64,000 bases of DNA, from assembly GCA_014529385.2 (NCBI GenBank), contig CM043948.1, forward strand, positions 19,216,951 to 19,280,950, written 5' to 3'. The stretch comes from Adiantum capillus-veneris. Lineage: Eukaryota; Streptophyta; Polypodiopsida; Polypodiales; Pteridaceae. Each line of letters opens with the position of its first letter. The stretch's first letter is position 1. Shown here piece by piece: positions 23,451 through 35,610 of the stretch. The notes below the pieces were generated by a model. It was not told the origin of the DNA and did not search any database. It was given only the letters and a program-made list of their open reading frames with translations. Position numbers and translations under genes: made by a program.

Positions 23451-24218
23451 GCGCAGAAACCGGCGTAGATACTGACGAGACAAAGTTATTTTTAAAACTA
23501 AAAAGCACTGAAATAGGCATCAAAAAAGACGTCGGTCTCGCGTCATCGATATACGCATCGGTATATCTAACATTTGAATAATCTATGAAATAAGCGTCTA
23601 AATAAGTGTTTGTTTATGCATCGGTAATTCTATAGCATATTCCAATGCTGCTTCCAAAGTGTATATCGACGCCTGTATCGTATTCTGTACCGACGACCAA
23701 ACCTGCAAAAGTTTTTTGGGCAGAGAGGGCTAGGAACTTATGTTGCATGTACTGCAGCAAAAGAAAACAGCCCTCTCTGCCCAAAGGAAGAGTGCACAAG
23801 CAACCGCACTGCACCTACAAGATGACGCTAAAGAGCGAGTGTATGACAATTAGCAAAATTGTAAGAATAACATAACCACAAAATCAAAAGCTTGATCATG
23901 GCATAACGGCATAAAGATTTTATAACCATAATTAAAACAGGAGTCAAAAACTGCAAAAGCATAAACATAACCCGTTTGCCATACCATAACCATTACCATA
24001 ACTTGCTTGTCATACCATAACCATAACAGCCATACCATCATTGCACAACCATAACCACCACATGATTGCTATACCATCATAGCAAAAACATAACCTTAAT
24101 TTGACTGCCAAACCCTAACCATAGTATCTGTGCCATACCATAAACCATAAACATAAGCACTACAAATCTATATATATGCAAACAATCACTGAGTGAGACT
24201 GTATCAAGAAGACCATAA

Positions 24219-25360
24219 CTACAAAAAAAAAATGTACCAAGAAGACTGTTTAAATATGACTAGGTAAAACTGTATCAAGAAGACCCTAATGGTAATGCCT
24301 CCCAGTCGACGTACTCTCCCTCCTCCTTTAGCTGGGTCAGAAGGGCCACAAGTCCATGTTGGTACCCATACTTCTCCTCTCGGCCTGTCAACTTCTTGCA
24401 AAATTATGATTTAATCATGAGATAAATCTTCAAATAACATACATGTTTTCAATAATTTAAAGCATACGTATAATACTTATAAACTCATGTCAAAGCGAGT
24501 TGTAGCCTCCACTCCCAAGATGTGACGCTCCAGCAGACTCCAAACGTGCTCTGGCTGCATCTCTCTGCTGTTGAAATCTCTCAGGATTGTCTTGTGTCTC
24601 TGGTGAAATCCCCGCCCAACCCTCTATGTCCAACCATGATAGCTTTGGACTGTCGGCATTCTACCTGTCTCTCTCTTCTGACCGACGGTGTGACATTGTG
24701 GCCTTTGCCACAATCAAAATCCAGGGATTCAAGATTGGATCGTAGCCCTCTGCTAGCATGTACTCTCTATGAATGGCCTGGACGATGTAACTCTTTCTTT
24801 AATGATCAAGATTATCCCAAACCTCCATCACAGAGTGACCAAACTGAATTGTACAAATCTGTTGAATCCTCTGTCGCATTGCCTTTCCGATCCTATCCGC
24901 CAGAACAGTCCCATCTCTGCTCTTGTACACCTTGCTAGGATCATGCTCGTGTAATCCCCAAGGTATACATGGTGCCAATCGGTAAACTATCTACTAAAGA
25001 GAGTGGTGGACGGTCTCTCGGTGGTGTGGATGCATCAATAGAATCACTACCACAACAACCACCGTCTCCAGAAAGACGCCTACCTCGTCTCAAGGATGAA
25101 CCACCCCTCGGTGTAGGGGGGCACACAAGTCCTAGGCGTAGGGGGACACACTCGACGGAGGTTTGGAGCCTAGTTCAGGGCGGCATAGGGTCGACCGTAT
25201 TAGGTCTAGAGGAACTTGTTGCCCAAAGGTTCTGTGCCATTGTGGTCTGCTCTGGTGTGAACTGAGACAAAACGAGCCCATCTGCTCGAGTGACATGTCG
25301 ACCAGAGTGGCAGGAAAACTAAAACTAAGAGAGTATGGCTCATCGTCATTGGCCATGGCT
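24219..25360 (-). pseudogene. CACTA second ORF (plant transposase Ptta/En/Spm-like), broken
   Basis: The minus frames give, in order, MANDDEPYSLSFSFP, a Pro/Ser-rich stretch, KAMRQRIQQICTIQFGHSV and then EGWAGISPETQDNPERFQQQ. The element ends with an Arg/Gly-rich tail (24401-24219). The RF-x-R..AAR pattern followed by a Ser/Gly-rich stretch is typical of the TNP1/Transposase_24 class that binds CACTA subterminal repeats. Stops and frameshifts are present. Confidence 0.6.
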
Positions 25361-25508
25361 AATCATACACAAATAACACCCACAAAATACGTTAGTTTAC
25401 AAAAGAAACACTTAATCAATACAAATAACAAATAAATGAAGCTACAACACAAATAAATGAATCTAAAGTGTATTGTAGACTAATAAAAAGAGTTTTATAA
25501 AAGAGCTC

Positions 25509-26266
25509 CTAGCAAAAATCATTAGTTAATCTCTCATCTTCTATGAGATCTGATGCACCAAAGATGTCTATCTCAATTTGTACTTTTGCATCTTCGTCAT
25601 CAAACTCTACTTTTTCATTGCTCTCCACATCAGATTCAGTATTTGACACCTCATCTCTAGGTTCAGACAATTGCTCACTGTTGACATCCACCTCAAAATC
25701 TAAACTTAAAGTTTCAGTTGGTGCTGCACTTTGTTCATGAATCACCTCTTCGACCTCAACATCCAATCCTTCACACACTTGCTGCTTCATGGAGCAACTT
25801 GAACGACATAGAGCCAGCACGGTTTAGATAGATCATTCTTATCATTTTCTATCCATAGTGGATCGTGTGTGAACACAACTTGTTCACAATGCTGCGGAAG
25901 TACAAATGTTTCTCGCACATTTGTCCACACCAACCTAGAGTTCACTTGAATCAGTTCACTCTTGTCTTTACGCACAATTGCATTAGGGCCGCTGGTAATA
26001 ACTTTGAACCGCTTGACATCAAAGATAAACATATCAAACTTTCTAAAGCTAATCTTCAAGATGTCTTCGATGTAGTTAAAGTATTCAAGTTGGCTAGTCT
26101 CTGTGTTCTCATCCCTGGCACTACTTCTACTTTCTTGGACGAAGCTTGCCCTAACACCACTATCGAAAGTGACCCTTTGTTCATCAATCCGTTGCACCTC
26201 CAAATTGTTTCCCATGCGACCACAAAGCTCCATATTTGTGATACTGCAGTCACAAAATTGAAACAT
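25509..26266 (-). pseudogene. CACTA DUF4216 domain with acidic tail
   Basis: Residues FNYIEDILKISFRKFDMFIF, FKVITSGPNAIVRKDKSEL and FVLPQHCEQVVFTHDPLW follow the DUF4216 pattern found C-terminal to Tnp2 in plant CACTA proteins. A frame change leads into an Asp/Glu-rich tail (25820-25509). It lies immediately downstream of the Tnp2/DUF4218 blocks on the same strand. Confidence 0.75.
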
Positions 26267-26289
26267 ACTAAAAGTTATTAAAGCAATGT

Positions 26290-28432
26290 GATCATGTGAA
26301 GCTCAAAAAGGAAGTTGTGAAAGTATACATGTCAATCGCAACCCCTTGACATCTCCTCTTCTCTTTAGTAATCAACACTCCATTCCTCTTTTCCTTTGAG
26401 ATTGTTGCATCTAACCACCACCCAGTTGGAAATTCAGGTAGTTTTTGAAGATGATCTAGAAAATAAAGGTTTCTAGTGGCACGGTTGCGCTTGAATTGCG
26501 TGTTGCATCGATGTTGTCTTCTCTTATCTCTTTTGAACTGATCCAATGTACCAACTCACTGATTTTGTAGATTGTTCTTCTAATGTCATCTATCAAACAA
26601 CCCTTCATGGCAATTGGTAAGATGAACTATAAAAATTTGTGCCAATCGTGGGACTTAAGACCACTGAGATTGTCATCTTTTGTGAAAGCCATTTTCAAAC
26701 ATCGCATGCACCTTGTGTGAGTCTTGAATGGAGATAGAGTCTTCTTCACTTGTTTCTCTTCTGCACGACTCAAAAACCATGGACCTTTTGATATAGCAAA
26801 CTTTCCATTGGTTTAAGTCACTGCGGCATTCGACCCACAGCATGCAGGTCATCTCTTTGGGCCGTTGATCTCTCCCTTTTTCTAGTGATGGTTTTGCATA
26901 TGATCTCCCCCACATTCTTGAAGATGTACATTGGGTCAAGAAAATGATTAATCAGCAAGTCATTCCAATATGGGAGTTCATGGAAAATAGAAATTCTTTT
27001 CATTCCAGGTGGCATCCAATCTTCCCTCTCCAGCCACATGTTTTTCCAATCGCTTGCTTTCAGTGGATGCATGTCATGTTTGCATATGTTTGGTCCACGT
27101 AGCTCATGTCCTTCAGGCAAAATTCTACCATGCTCCTTGTAAACTGTCTTGCTAAAATGCTTAGAGCGGCAGAAGCCATGTCGAGGACCACATTTTGAAC
27201 ATGCATGATTGCCCGAGTAAGTCAAGCCTGAAACATCACAAAATTCAAATATAAAAGCCTTGGCATAGCCAGCAATCACATGTGTGTAAGGGTTTCAAAG
27301 GCACTTACCTGAGCACTCATTGAATCCTGGCCAATTGTGTATGGTCCACATGAGAAGGCCTAGCACATGTACATTCCATCGTCTGATTGGTTAGGACATA
27401 TCAACCACATCGATTCCTGTCCACAAGATTTGGAGCTCTTCTATAAGTGGTTCCAAGATAGACATCCATGTTTTTTGCTTTGTACTTTACTGGGACGATC
27501 GATGACAAAAACAGATGGCCCTTCTTGATAGCTAGCCATGGTGGAAGATTATAATTAACCAAAAAAATAGGCCACGTGCTCCATGACGAACTCCGTAATC
27601 CGAATGGGTTTACTTCGTCCATTGCCAGATCAAAGTGGATACATCGAGGCTCATTCTTAAATGTAGGCCAACTTTCCTCTATGCGCTTCCATGCACGAGA
27701 GTCAGCAGGTACCCGCATCACATCATCTGTCGATATAGTATTTGAGTGCCATGTCATCAAAGAAGCTATGGACTTGCACTTGAACATGCTCTTTATTCTT
27801 GGAATGATAGGAAAGTGTCAAAGGACCTTTGCAGGGATAAATTTTCCTTGTGTGTCCTCCATGTACCTGTTTGATCCACAATTGGGACGTTGTTCCGAAT
27901 TTGCATACTCATTGCAAAAAAGTATACAATCATTAGGACATGCATGTATTTTTTGATAATCCAAGCCCAAGCTAGTAAGAAGCTTTTTAGCGGCTGGACG
28001 GGTAGGGGGCATGTGATTCCCTTCTGGAAACATTTGCTCATTCAGCAACCTGTCGTTACATGAACAAGTCAGTCTCTTGATCACATTATTGAATTTTAAT
28101 TTGCACTTTATCATGCTTAGAATACAATGTATTTACCTAAAAAGCTCTGTGACTGAAGCGTCAGACCATAGACAGGAGATTGCAAATTAAGCATTGCCAA
28201 CGTGGTACGGAGAACTGATATTTTTGCACCAGTGTAAAGTGGCATGCGTGCCAAGACTTTGCATCATCTCCCCCTCTTTATTGTTTCTATCATGCCATCT
28301 ATATGAACGGGATGATTGAGTTTGGTCCGCATTATTGCGTTCAATGTTGTCGTCTTCTATGTTTTCAATGATGGGATCCATGTCAAAGAACGCGTCCAAC
28401 ATCTGCTCCATCTCTACTTCGTGAAATGCCAC
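26290..28432 (-). pseudogene. CACTA Tnp2 transposase with DUF4218 region
   Basis: Read right to left, the blocks are an acidic N-terminus (28432-28187), then KIHACPNDCILFCNEYANSE (28114-27818), then DEVNPFGLRSSSWSTWPIF with NLPPWLAIKKGHLFLSSIV (27787-27401). They continue with GNHACSKCGPRHGF and HELPYWNDLLINHFLDPMY (27279-26818). These are signature stretches of the Tnp2 family. A decayed DUF4218 part (KSHDWHKFL, IAMKGCLIDDIRRTI) lies at about 26680-26460. Introns or frameshifts split every block. Tnp2 is the catalytic transposase; this copy is not continuous. Confidence 0.85.
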
Positions 28433-28757
28433 ATTAGGTATTGGTTGAGAGGACTCAGTTGATGGCTGCTTGTTTGAAAATCATTTTCTCTGGGATGAAG
28501 TTGGAGCAATATCTACTTGTGGAGTTTGACCTTCAACCTCTAGACCATGAGATCGATAACGCTAATTTTGTAGTTGCTCTATCCGAAAGAGACCGTGATT
28601 GCATATGTGTTGGTTATAGATTTTTCGTTTTTGAAAGATCTGATACTTGCAATGCGCACAAGGACACACCAACCTATCATCCATACTTTATCTACCAGTG
28701 ATGCAACAAATAATTAAAACACTCTAGTTGTTATAACTACACACTTCTAAGTACATG

Positions 28758-29320
28758 ACAACCTCACATTCTCTAGCCAGACCGATCCCCGCACACCTTG
28801 GTCTAGAGGTGCACAGAGATTAGGACCACAGGGTAATAATCTCGTCTTTATTGGTCAATGACTATATATTAAGGTTCTTGAAGTCCGTGTCCACTTTTGA
28901 AGTCCAATTGCATTTTTTCAACTATTTGCTGCTAGCTCTAACAACCTCACATTCTCTAGCCAGGCCCAATCCCTGCACACCTCTGTCTAGAGGTACACGA
29001 AGATTAGGACCACAGGGTAATAATCTCGTCTTTATTGCTCAATGACTATATATTAAGGTTCTTGAAGTCTGTGTGCACTTTTGAAGTCCAATTGTGTTTT
29101 TTCAACTATTTGTTGCTAGCTCGAGCTCTAACAACCTCACCTTCTCTAGCCATGTCCGATCCCCGCACACCTCGGTCTAGAGGTGCACGGAGATTAGGAC
29201 CACATGGTCAATGACTATATATTAGTGTTTTTGAAGTTTGTGTGTGCCTAACCTAAACTATAACCTAACCTATAACCAAATTAAACCTAACCTATAACTT
29301 CACCTTTAACAAAACCTAAC
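28758..29320. repeat. 183-190-bp tandem repeat, three units, in the CACTA 5' region
   Basis: Units start ACAACCTCAC at 28758, 28941 and 29131. Each carries TCTAGAGGT..CACG, ATTAGGACCACA and TCAATGACTATATATTA. The third is truncated. The tail segment (GAAGTCC...TTGCATTTTTTC...CGCTAGCTCTAAC) is then repeated alone at about 29320-29420, 29470-29560 and 29650-29730. Confidence 0.9.
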
Positions 29321-29860
29321 TGAAGTCCGTTTATGTTTTTTGAAGTAGACGAGTCATTCTTGAAGTCCCTTTGCATTTTTTCTACTATTTGCCGCTAGCT
29401 CTAAACTAACTTATAAAATAACCTAACCTATAACCTAAACCTACCTAGCCTAATGTAACCTAACCTAACCAAAGTCCGTTTGCATTTTTAGAAGTACATG
29501 AGTCATCTTCAACGTCCGTTTTTGTTTTTTCTACTATTCATTTGCCGCTAGCTCTAACATCACCTATAATCTCTTCTAACCTATAACCTAACCCTAGCCT
29601 AACCTAACATAATCTATAACCTAAACCTAGCCTATAGGCTAACCTAACCGAAGTCTATTTGCGTTTTTTGAAGTACACGAGTCATCTTCGAAGTCCGTTT
29701 GCATTTTTTCTATTATTTATCGCTAGCTCTAACCTAACCTATAATCTAACCTAACCTATAACTTAAAACTAACCTAACCTAACATAACCTAACCTATAAC
29801 CTATAACCTAAACCTAACCTATAATATAACCTAACCAAAGTTCATTTGCATTTTTAGAAG
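29240..29860. repeat. CCTAACCTATAACC-type array, first block
   Basis: Irregular 5-7-bp units (CCTAA, CCTAACC, CTATAAC) are interleaved with the GAAGTCC repeat above. They resemble degenerate telomere-like sequence but do not keep the CCCTAAA heptamer. Confidence 0.8.
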
Positions 29861-29877
29861 TACACAAGTTATCTTCG

Positions 29878-30540
29878 TTTGGCTGCTAATAATAGATGGA
29901 CGTTGTGTTTGGACAGTTAGAACTTATGGTATGGTGTGTAAAGCCGCTTATATTAGGTTTCTCCAAATTGGATTAGGAGAGAAATTAGCCATTTCAATCC
30001 ACTTAGGGCTAGCCACCTAGGGTTAGCGTCTTAGGACTAGTGTTGGTTTAGCCGCTAATAATAGATGGCCGTATTTTGGAGTGTTAGGATGCACTATGTA
30101 AAGTTGCTTAGGTTTTGCCACTTCAAATTGGATTAGTGTAGCTTTTTTCCATTTCAATCTTCTTAGGGCTAGCCGCTTAGGATTTTATGGATTTTGGTTT
30201 GGTCGCTAATAGATGGTGCATCGTGTTCGAACGGCTAGGGCACACTATGTAGAGCCGCTAAGGTAAAGCGCTCTAAAACATATTAGGGTATCGTTTGGCC
30301 ATTTAGTCTGCTTAGGGATAGCTGCTAAAGGTTATCAGCTTTAGATTAGCGACTTTTTTTTGGCCAATAATACATTACTATATTTGGATTGTTAGTGTAG
30401 GCTATGTAAATCTGCTTAAGTTTGGCAACTTTTGATTTGGTCGCTCCAAATCCAATTAGTGTAGCGCTTGGCCATTTCAGTCTGCTAATAGGGTTAGAGG
30501 GTTATGGTTTAGATGCTGGTAGATGGTCGTGTTTGGAAAT
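29878..30540. repeat. roughly 160-bp tandem repeat, four to five diverged units
   Basis: Units begin near 29878, 30046, 30200, 30357 and 30500 with GTTT(A/G)G(C/T)CGCTAATA..AGATGG. Each contains a TTAG..G.CTATGTA.AG..GCTTA block and a CATTTCA(A/G)TC..CTTAGGG block. Divergence is high, so the array is old. Confidence 0.8.
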
Positions 30541-30589
30541 TTCATCGATAAGTGTTTAGATTAACATAAAAGTACATAAGTTCTAACTG

Positions 30590-31265
30590 TCCGAACACAA
30601 CGTCCATCTATAACCTAAACATAGGTTAACTTAGCATTTAACCTAACCTAACTTTTTACGTACAACTTATAACCTAACCTATAATCTAGCTAACCTATCC
30701 TATAACCTATAACCTAACTTATAACTTAATTTAACTTTTAATTTAAACCTAACCTAGAACCTAACCAATAAGCTAACCCAACATAATTAACGTCCTATAA
30801 GCTAACCTAACCTAACCAGCTAACCTAATGTAACCTAATGTAACCTAATGTATAACGTAACTTATAATTTATAACTTAACATATAACCCATATATACCCT
30901 AACCTAAACTAAACATAACCAAAACCTAAAACCTAAAGCCTAAACCTCATCAATTGAATAATTTAAAAAACGACATAATTCATAATGAAATTTCTTCAAA
31001 ACAATATTTTTTCATAAACCAAAACGGTTTTTTTTCATAATTCAAAACAAAATTTCACAACACAAAGCATAATTTCTTTTAAAGCATTAAAATTTAAAGA
31101 ATAATTTTTTTTTAATCATATACAAATTATTTTATATAAATTTAATATGCATTAAAAGTTCAAGCACTCACATGCGGCCTATTTGAGCAAGAAAAGGTGT
31201 TGTAAACGTCTTTGAACCTACAAAAATTCACACACACACCATGTTAAACCCTAAACCCTAAACCT
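30590..31265. repeat. CCTAACC-type array, second block, and AT-rich tail
   Basis: CTAACCTA/TATAACC motifs run to about 30960, then AT-rich DNA, then a short run of AAACCCTAAACCCTAAACC (31244-31264), the only true telomere-type heptamers in the window. Confidence 0.75.
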
Positions 31266-31436
31266 ACAAGTAAACTTGAAAACAATCTCACCTTAGTGCT
31301 ATGGAGTAGTCCACGAGCAACATTAGCACCTCCAACAACTTGTTTCTCACACCAGATCTGTAAGAGGTGAGGAGGAAGAGAGCAAGAGAAAAGGCACAAG
31401 AAGAAGAGAAATGCGCAAGGAAAGCCTGCAGATTTG

Positions 31437-31560
31437 TGTTTTTGAAGGCTCCGTCAATGCAGGTATCGGTGCAGGCGTCGAAAAGGGCATTCGTACAGGC
31501 ATCGAAAAGTGCATTCGTGAAAGCGTCGGAAGACACATCGGAACAGGCATCGAAAATTTA
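31437..31560. repeat. CACTA subterminal minisatellite
   Basis: Units of about 26-30 bp are built on GCAGGCGTCGAAAAGGGCAT. Variants are GCATCGAAAAGTGCATTCGT and GCGTCGGAAG. GCGTCGG/CGACGCC motifs also occur near the left end (23530-23700). Such repeats are the binding sites of the CACTA accessory protein. Confidence 0.75.
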
Positions 31561-31660
31561 AAAATGAAGATTTTTAAAAACTTGATCTTCCTCCATACTT
31601 ACCTACACATATACCGACGCCCGCCATTGACGCCGGTAATTTGGCGCTGGAATTTAAGTG

Positions 31661-31673
31661 ACCTCTTGTAGTG
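31661..31673 (-). repeat. CACTA right terminal repeat
   Basis: ACCTCTTGTAGTG, followed by TTT. Its complement starts CACTACAAGA, the family hallmark. Confidence 0.85.
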
Positions 31674-31779
31674 TTTGTCTTGAGTTGTGGAAGTTTAAAG
31701 CACTTGATATTGCGTAAAGTCTTAAATCAAACCATCAACAAACGTATTATTGCGTAAGTACCGTCAAATGCCTGATACA

Positions 31780-32820
31780 CTTCCGTACAGGAGATAAAAG
31801 GTCTCCTGAAACAAGCCCAAGCACCCACATTCAAAGGCAAGGGAACCCATATCGAGCGCAATGTTGAAATCTGGATTGAGGTAATGGAAGACTATTTTGA
31901 AACTGTAGGAACCCAACATGTAAACCAAACTATGTTGCAATGTTATGTCCTACTTGTGATGCAAAAATATGATGGAAACAACATTGCAAGGACTTGAGAG
32001 TTTTAGGTTCTTCCCAGTCTTGGGAGGATATTAAAGAAGCGATTACAACACGATATTTTCCACCCGCTCATCGAGACACCAAAATGAATGATTTCTTTGC
32101 TCTAAAACATTTATCTTTATCCGTGGAGGATTATTACTCCAATTTTATAACCTTGTGAAGATATCCCCCGATAATGTCCATTGAGCAACACGTAGCATGG
32201 TTCTTTCAAGGATTGAATCATCCCTTGAATACCCATTTTGAAGCAATGAGACCCACATCACTTTAGGATGCTCTCTTAAGGGCAACACCTCTGGCTAAAT
32301 AAATGACCACGACTCAGGGGAGAGAAGACTTTAGAAATCAAAGGGGTAGGCCCAACAATTGGAGTCCCATACCTGCTAATCAAACTTATCAACCTCACCC
32401 TGAAGTGGCAACTATAACAACTCAACTTGAACATATTGATGTTTGTTGTTATGAGTGTAATGAGCTAGGACACTGTAGGAACATGTGTCCCAGAATAATT
32501 CTAGCAACTAATGCAAATGCAATCCCTGTAGCACCGAATGGTTGAGGTCAATCGACTCATGGTGGAGAAAGGAATGCAGGAAGAGGTCGTGAAAGAGGAG
32601 TTGTGGATCAAACTCATGCCGTTATTATGGAAGAGCCAAATTAGGAGACCTAGCTAGTATGAGAGTAACTTTTCACCCTTGAAACTTGAGAAAGGAAGCT
32701 TAGGAATAGAAGCACCATTGAACACCTCGTCAAATGGAAAGATTTTTCTGAAGAAGATGCAACGTGGGAAGACGAGACATCTCTCCTTAAAGATCATCCA
32801 GACTTACCTTTGAGATGAGG
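31780..32820 (+). pseudogene. chromovirus gag fused to integrase chromodomain by pol deletion
   Basis: The gag part reads APTFKGKGTHIERNVEIWIE and YFPPAHRDTKMNDFFALKHL with stops. A CCHC knuckle CYECNELGHCRNMC is at 32447-32488. Within about 200 bp the sequence reaches TIEHLVKWKDFSEEDATWED (about 32712-32775), a chromodomain as found at the C-terminus of chromovirus integrase. Protease, RT, RNase H and the integrase core should lie between, so several kilobases are deleted. The fusion ends just before the purine tract and LTR. Confidence 0.85.
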
Positions 32821-32834
32821 ACATCTCAATTCTT

Positions 32835-32848
32835 CAAGTTGGGGAGAA
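32835..32848 (+). promoter_or_regulatory. polypurine tract before the chromovirus 3' LTR
   Basis: CAAGTTGGGGAGAA immediately precedes TGTAAGG. This is the usual Ty3 plus-strand primer context. Confidence 0.8.
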
Positions 32849-35610
32849 TGTAAGGTCTTTGGCACCCTTGTAGAGGGGATTCCATGTAAAGGATTAATAT
32901 CAGGCCAATTCAATCAGAAATAGAAAGTTTCTATTTTTGGCAATTTTTCCACCTCTGATGTACTAATGATGACTATATTGATGTAAGCTTTTCAAAAATA
33001 AAAATTTTCACTTTTTGCAACTTTTGTCCAAAAATAGTAAGTTTTGAGGTGCTTACACCCACCTAGACGGAACCGTCTGGTCAAAATCTACCCCGTCCTG
33101 AATTTCCATAAAAACAGTTGATTGCTTTAAAACTGCTAAATATAGCAGGTGTGTGCATCTGACACCTTAACTCGTCATCCTCAAGATTGTGTTTTAATAG
33201 CAGCTTTCAGAATTAAACTCTAATAAGCCAAGCTCACTCTAGACAACTAATTTTTAGTTTAGTGTTAATAAATGAATCCCCAAGTCTAAGGTATGTATGT
33301 GTATGCATGTGCATGGACATGTATGTGTATGTGTATGTGTATGTATGTATATGTGTACATAAATGACCATATCCATGGACCTATCTCTTATGGTATGTTG
33401 ACTATGAGCATGGGGGTACTACATAAGGTGTATTACCCAAAAGGGTAAAGAGGGACACCTCTAATGACTAAGTGGGAGCTTGTGACACCTCTACTCATGC
33501 ATTTAGCAAGAGGGGGCAAGCTAGGGAGGTATGGTTTTGAATTGGGCAACAAGACACCTCCAAGTCTCTATATAAAGGGCATTCATACTCAATTTTTATA
33601 CACACTTGGGAGAAGGGAGCTCTGCTACTGTGGCGAACAACTTAGTGACTACCACATCAAAGCTTTGAGATATCAATAACTCCAAAGCACATTTGGCTAA
33701 TGTAAATCTATTGTTTAATTAAATTATTATCAATCTCTTCTGTCAATTGGAATCCTTTCCAATTGCACCATACTATTATTCAATTGGAATTCTTTTCAAT
33801 TACTACCATATTATTGGCTAATATAAATCTATTGTTTAATTAAGTTATTATCAATCTCCTCTGTCAATTGGAATATTACACCATATTACTATTCAATTGC
33901 ACCATATTACTATTCAATTGGAATCCTTTCCAATTACTACCATATTATTATTCAAATGGAATCCTTTCCAATTGCTACTCTATTATCAAATGCTATACTC
34001 TTATTACCTATTCTCAATTGGAAATCAACAATCATTGTACCTAATTTATGGTAATTTCTCTGTATTACAAAGTAATGAAGGTCTCGCTGCTCGAATACAT
34101 AATCAATTGTGTTGACTGCATGCACAATTCTTCATCAATGTAACCTAGACGCTTGCATGAATTAGCTAATCATATTCAAGAATTTAACCGACTAAAATGA
34201 TGGATTGTTCTTGCAAGTAGATATAAGTGATTAATCATGTGATTAGTATATAGGTTATAGCAATTTTTTATCATAAGATTATGGCAGGAGTAAGCAAGAA
34301 TATGTTTTTGGTTTGATGTGTGGAATAACCATATATGTTTTGGAATTAAAACACTTATAATCATTTACCCTACTTCCATCCGATTCTTATACTTTAGCTT
34401 ACATCTTTTCAAGTTAAATTAAGTATCTAGTGGCGGGAATGGCACCCAAGAGAACTCGATATGGTGGATCACACGATCACAAAGCCGGAACCAGTGATGG
34501 TAAAGGCAAAGGAAAGGCCCCAATGAATGAGGATGTGCCACTTATCCCACGAAGTGATGTTATTGCTATGAACAGGTAGGAAACTTCTTTTTGTTCAATG
34601 CATCATGAATAATTAGGAAGGACAAAACTACCTAAACATTGGGTCAGTCCCAATTTGAAATTGCATCAATTAAACTTGTTAATTTTCTTTAAGCTGTATT
34701 AATATGGAAGGATTGCTTGAGGATATACTGTTTGAAGTAGAAAATAAGTATAGTAGGAAAAATCTCTTCATTCAAAATCCTATACCGATATAGTCAAAAC
34801 TCCCTTTAATATTCAGGGAGGAGGGCTTAGCGGAGTGAATGCGCTAAAGCAGTGCATATGGGTGCGCACATCTTGTGGGTTTGTGCCCAAAATGCAAGAT
34901 ATTACTTGTGCATTTGTGCCAAGGTTGCAAGTTAGTCACTGCTGGTTTGTACCTAGATTGCAGGTTAATTTAGTTGTATGGGCAACTAAAGACACCGGGA
35001 CCTATAAACTCTCGCTAAGAGGAGTGAACTGTTGGGGTTGGGATATCTTAATGAAGAAGGGTCTTATGTTGTTTTTCTTCTAGAAAATATTGTTTTAGTG
35101 CCGCTTTGATCATGTTGGAAGGGCTATCTTAACGAACTTGTGATGGAAATCATAAAATGGAATTTTGTATATGAACAATCATGTTGTAGTAATTAGAAAA
35201 CAAGCAAAACAAAGTGTGAGTGTGGGGGTGGAAAGTGGGGTCAGTCAATTAATCAAGAAACTCTCCACTCCCTCTTATTAAGAGAAGAAAAATTAGAGAC
35301 TCATTGAGCCAAGAGTCGAGAAGTCCCATATATACGTGCCCCTGAAAGCTATGGGGAAAAAGGTATTTGGATTTTCTCTCTTTTGAAAGGTGAGAACTAG
35401 GAACGTATAAAATTCTTGTATTAGTTCATGATTTCCCTACGAGACAGGGCTAGGAACCCTCTTCAATGGTTTGGACTCAAGTTACTTGATGACAAGGGAC
35501 AGTGCATTGGAAATCAATTCCTTCTTGAGTATGTTTTCTCAAGCGATTAGGGCTTAGCGACCTGTCAGGTACCCTCCTATTGCCAAATGGATATGGTAAC
35601 AGGGTGGGGA

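Larger units (their letters stand above)
23437..31673 (-). mobile_element. CACTA (En/Spm) DNA transposon nested in the chromovirus
   Basis: The right end reads ACCTCTTGTAGTG (its inverse CACTACAAGAGGT is the classic CACTA terminus). The left end, CAATACAACACGTC, is a mutated counterpart (11 of 14 bases match). Both are flanked by TTT, consistent with the 3-bp CACTA target duplication. Subterminal regions on both sides repeat CGACGCC/GCATCGG-type motifs. Genes read right to left: Tnp2, then DUF4218, DUF4216 and a second ORF. The 28.4-31.7 kb region upstream of Tnp2 is a field of tandem repeats. The coding frames are broken, so the copy is probably immobile. Confidence 0.85.

Noticed and set aside
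25163-27956. Plus-strand ORFs of 90-138 codons
   Set aside because: They are antisense shadows of the CACTA genes, whose family motifs are all on the minus strand.
28758-29230. CRISPR-like repeat-spacer structure
   Set aside because: Repeats are about 183 bp, with no short repeat/unique spacer pattern, in a plant TE.
31244-31264. Interstitial telomere
   Set aside because: Only about two and a half CCCTAAA heptamers. The larger CCTAACC fields lack the heptamer period.
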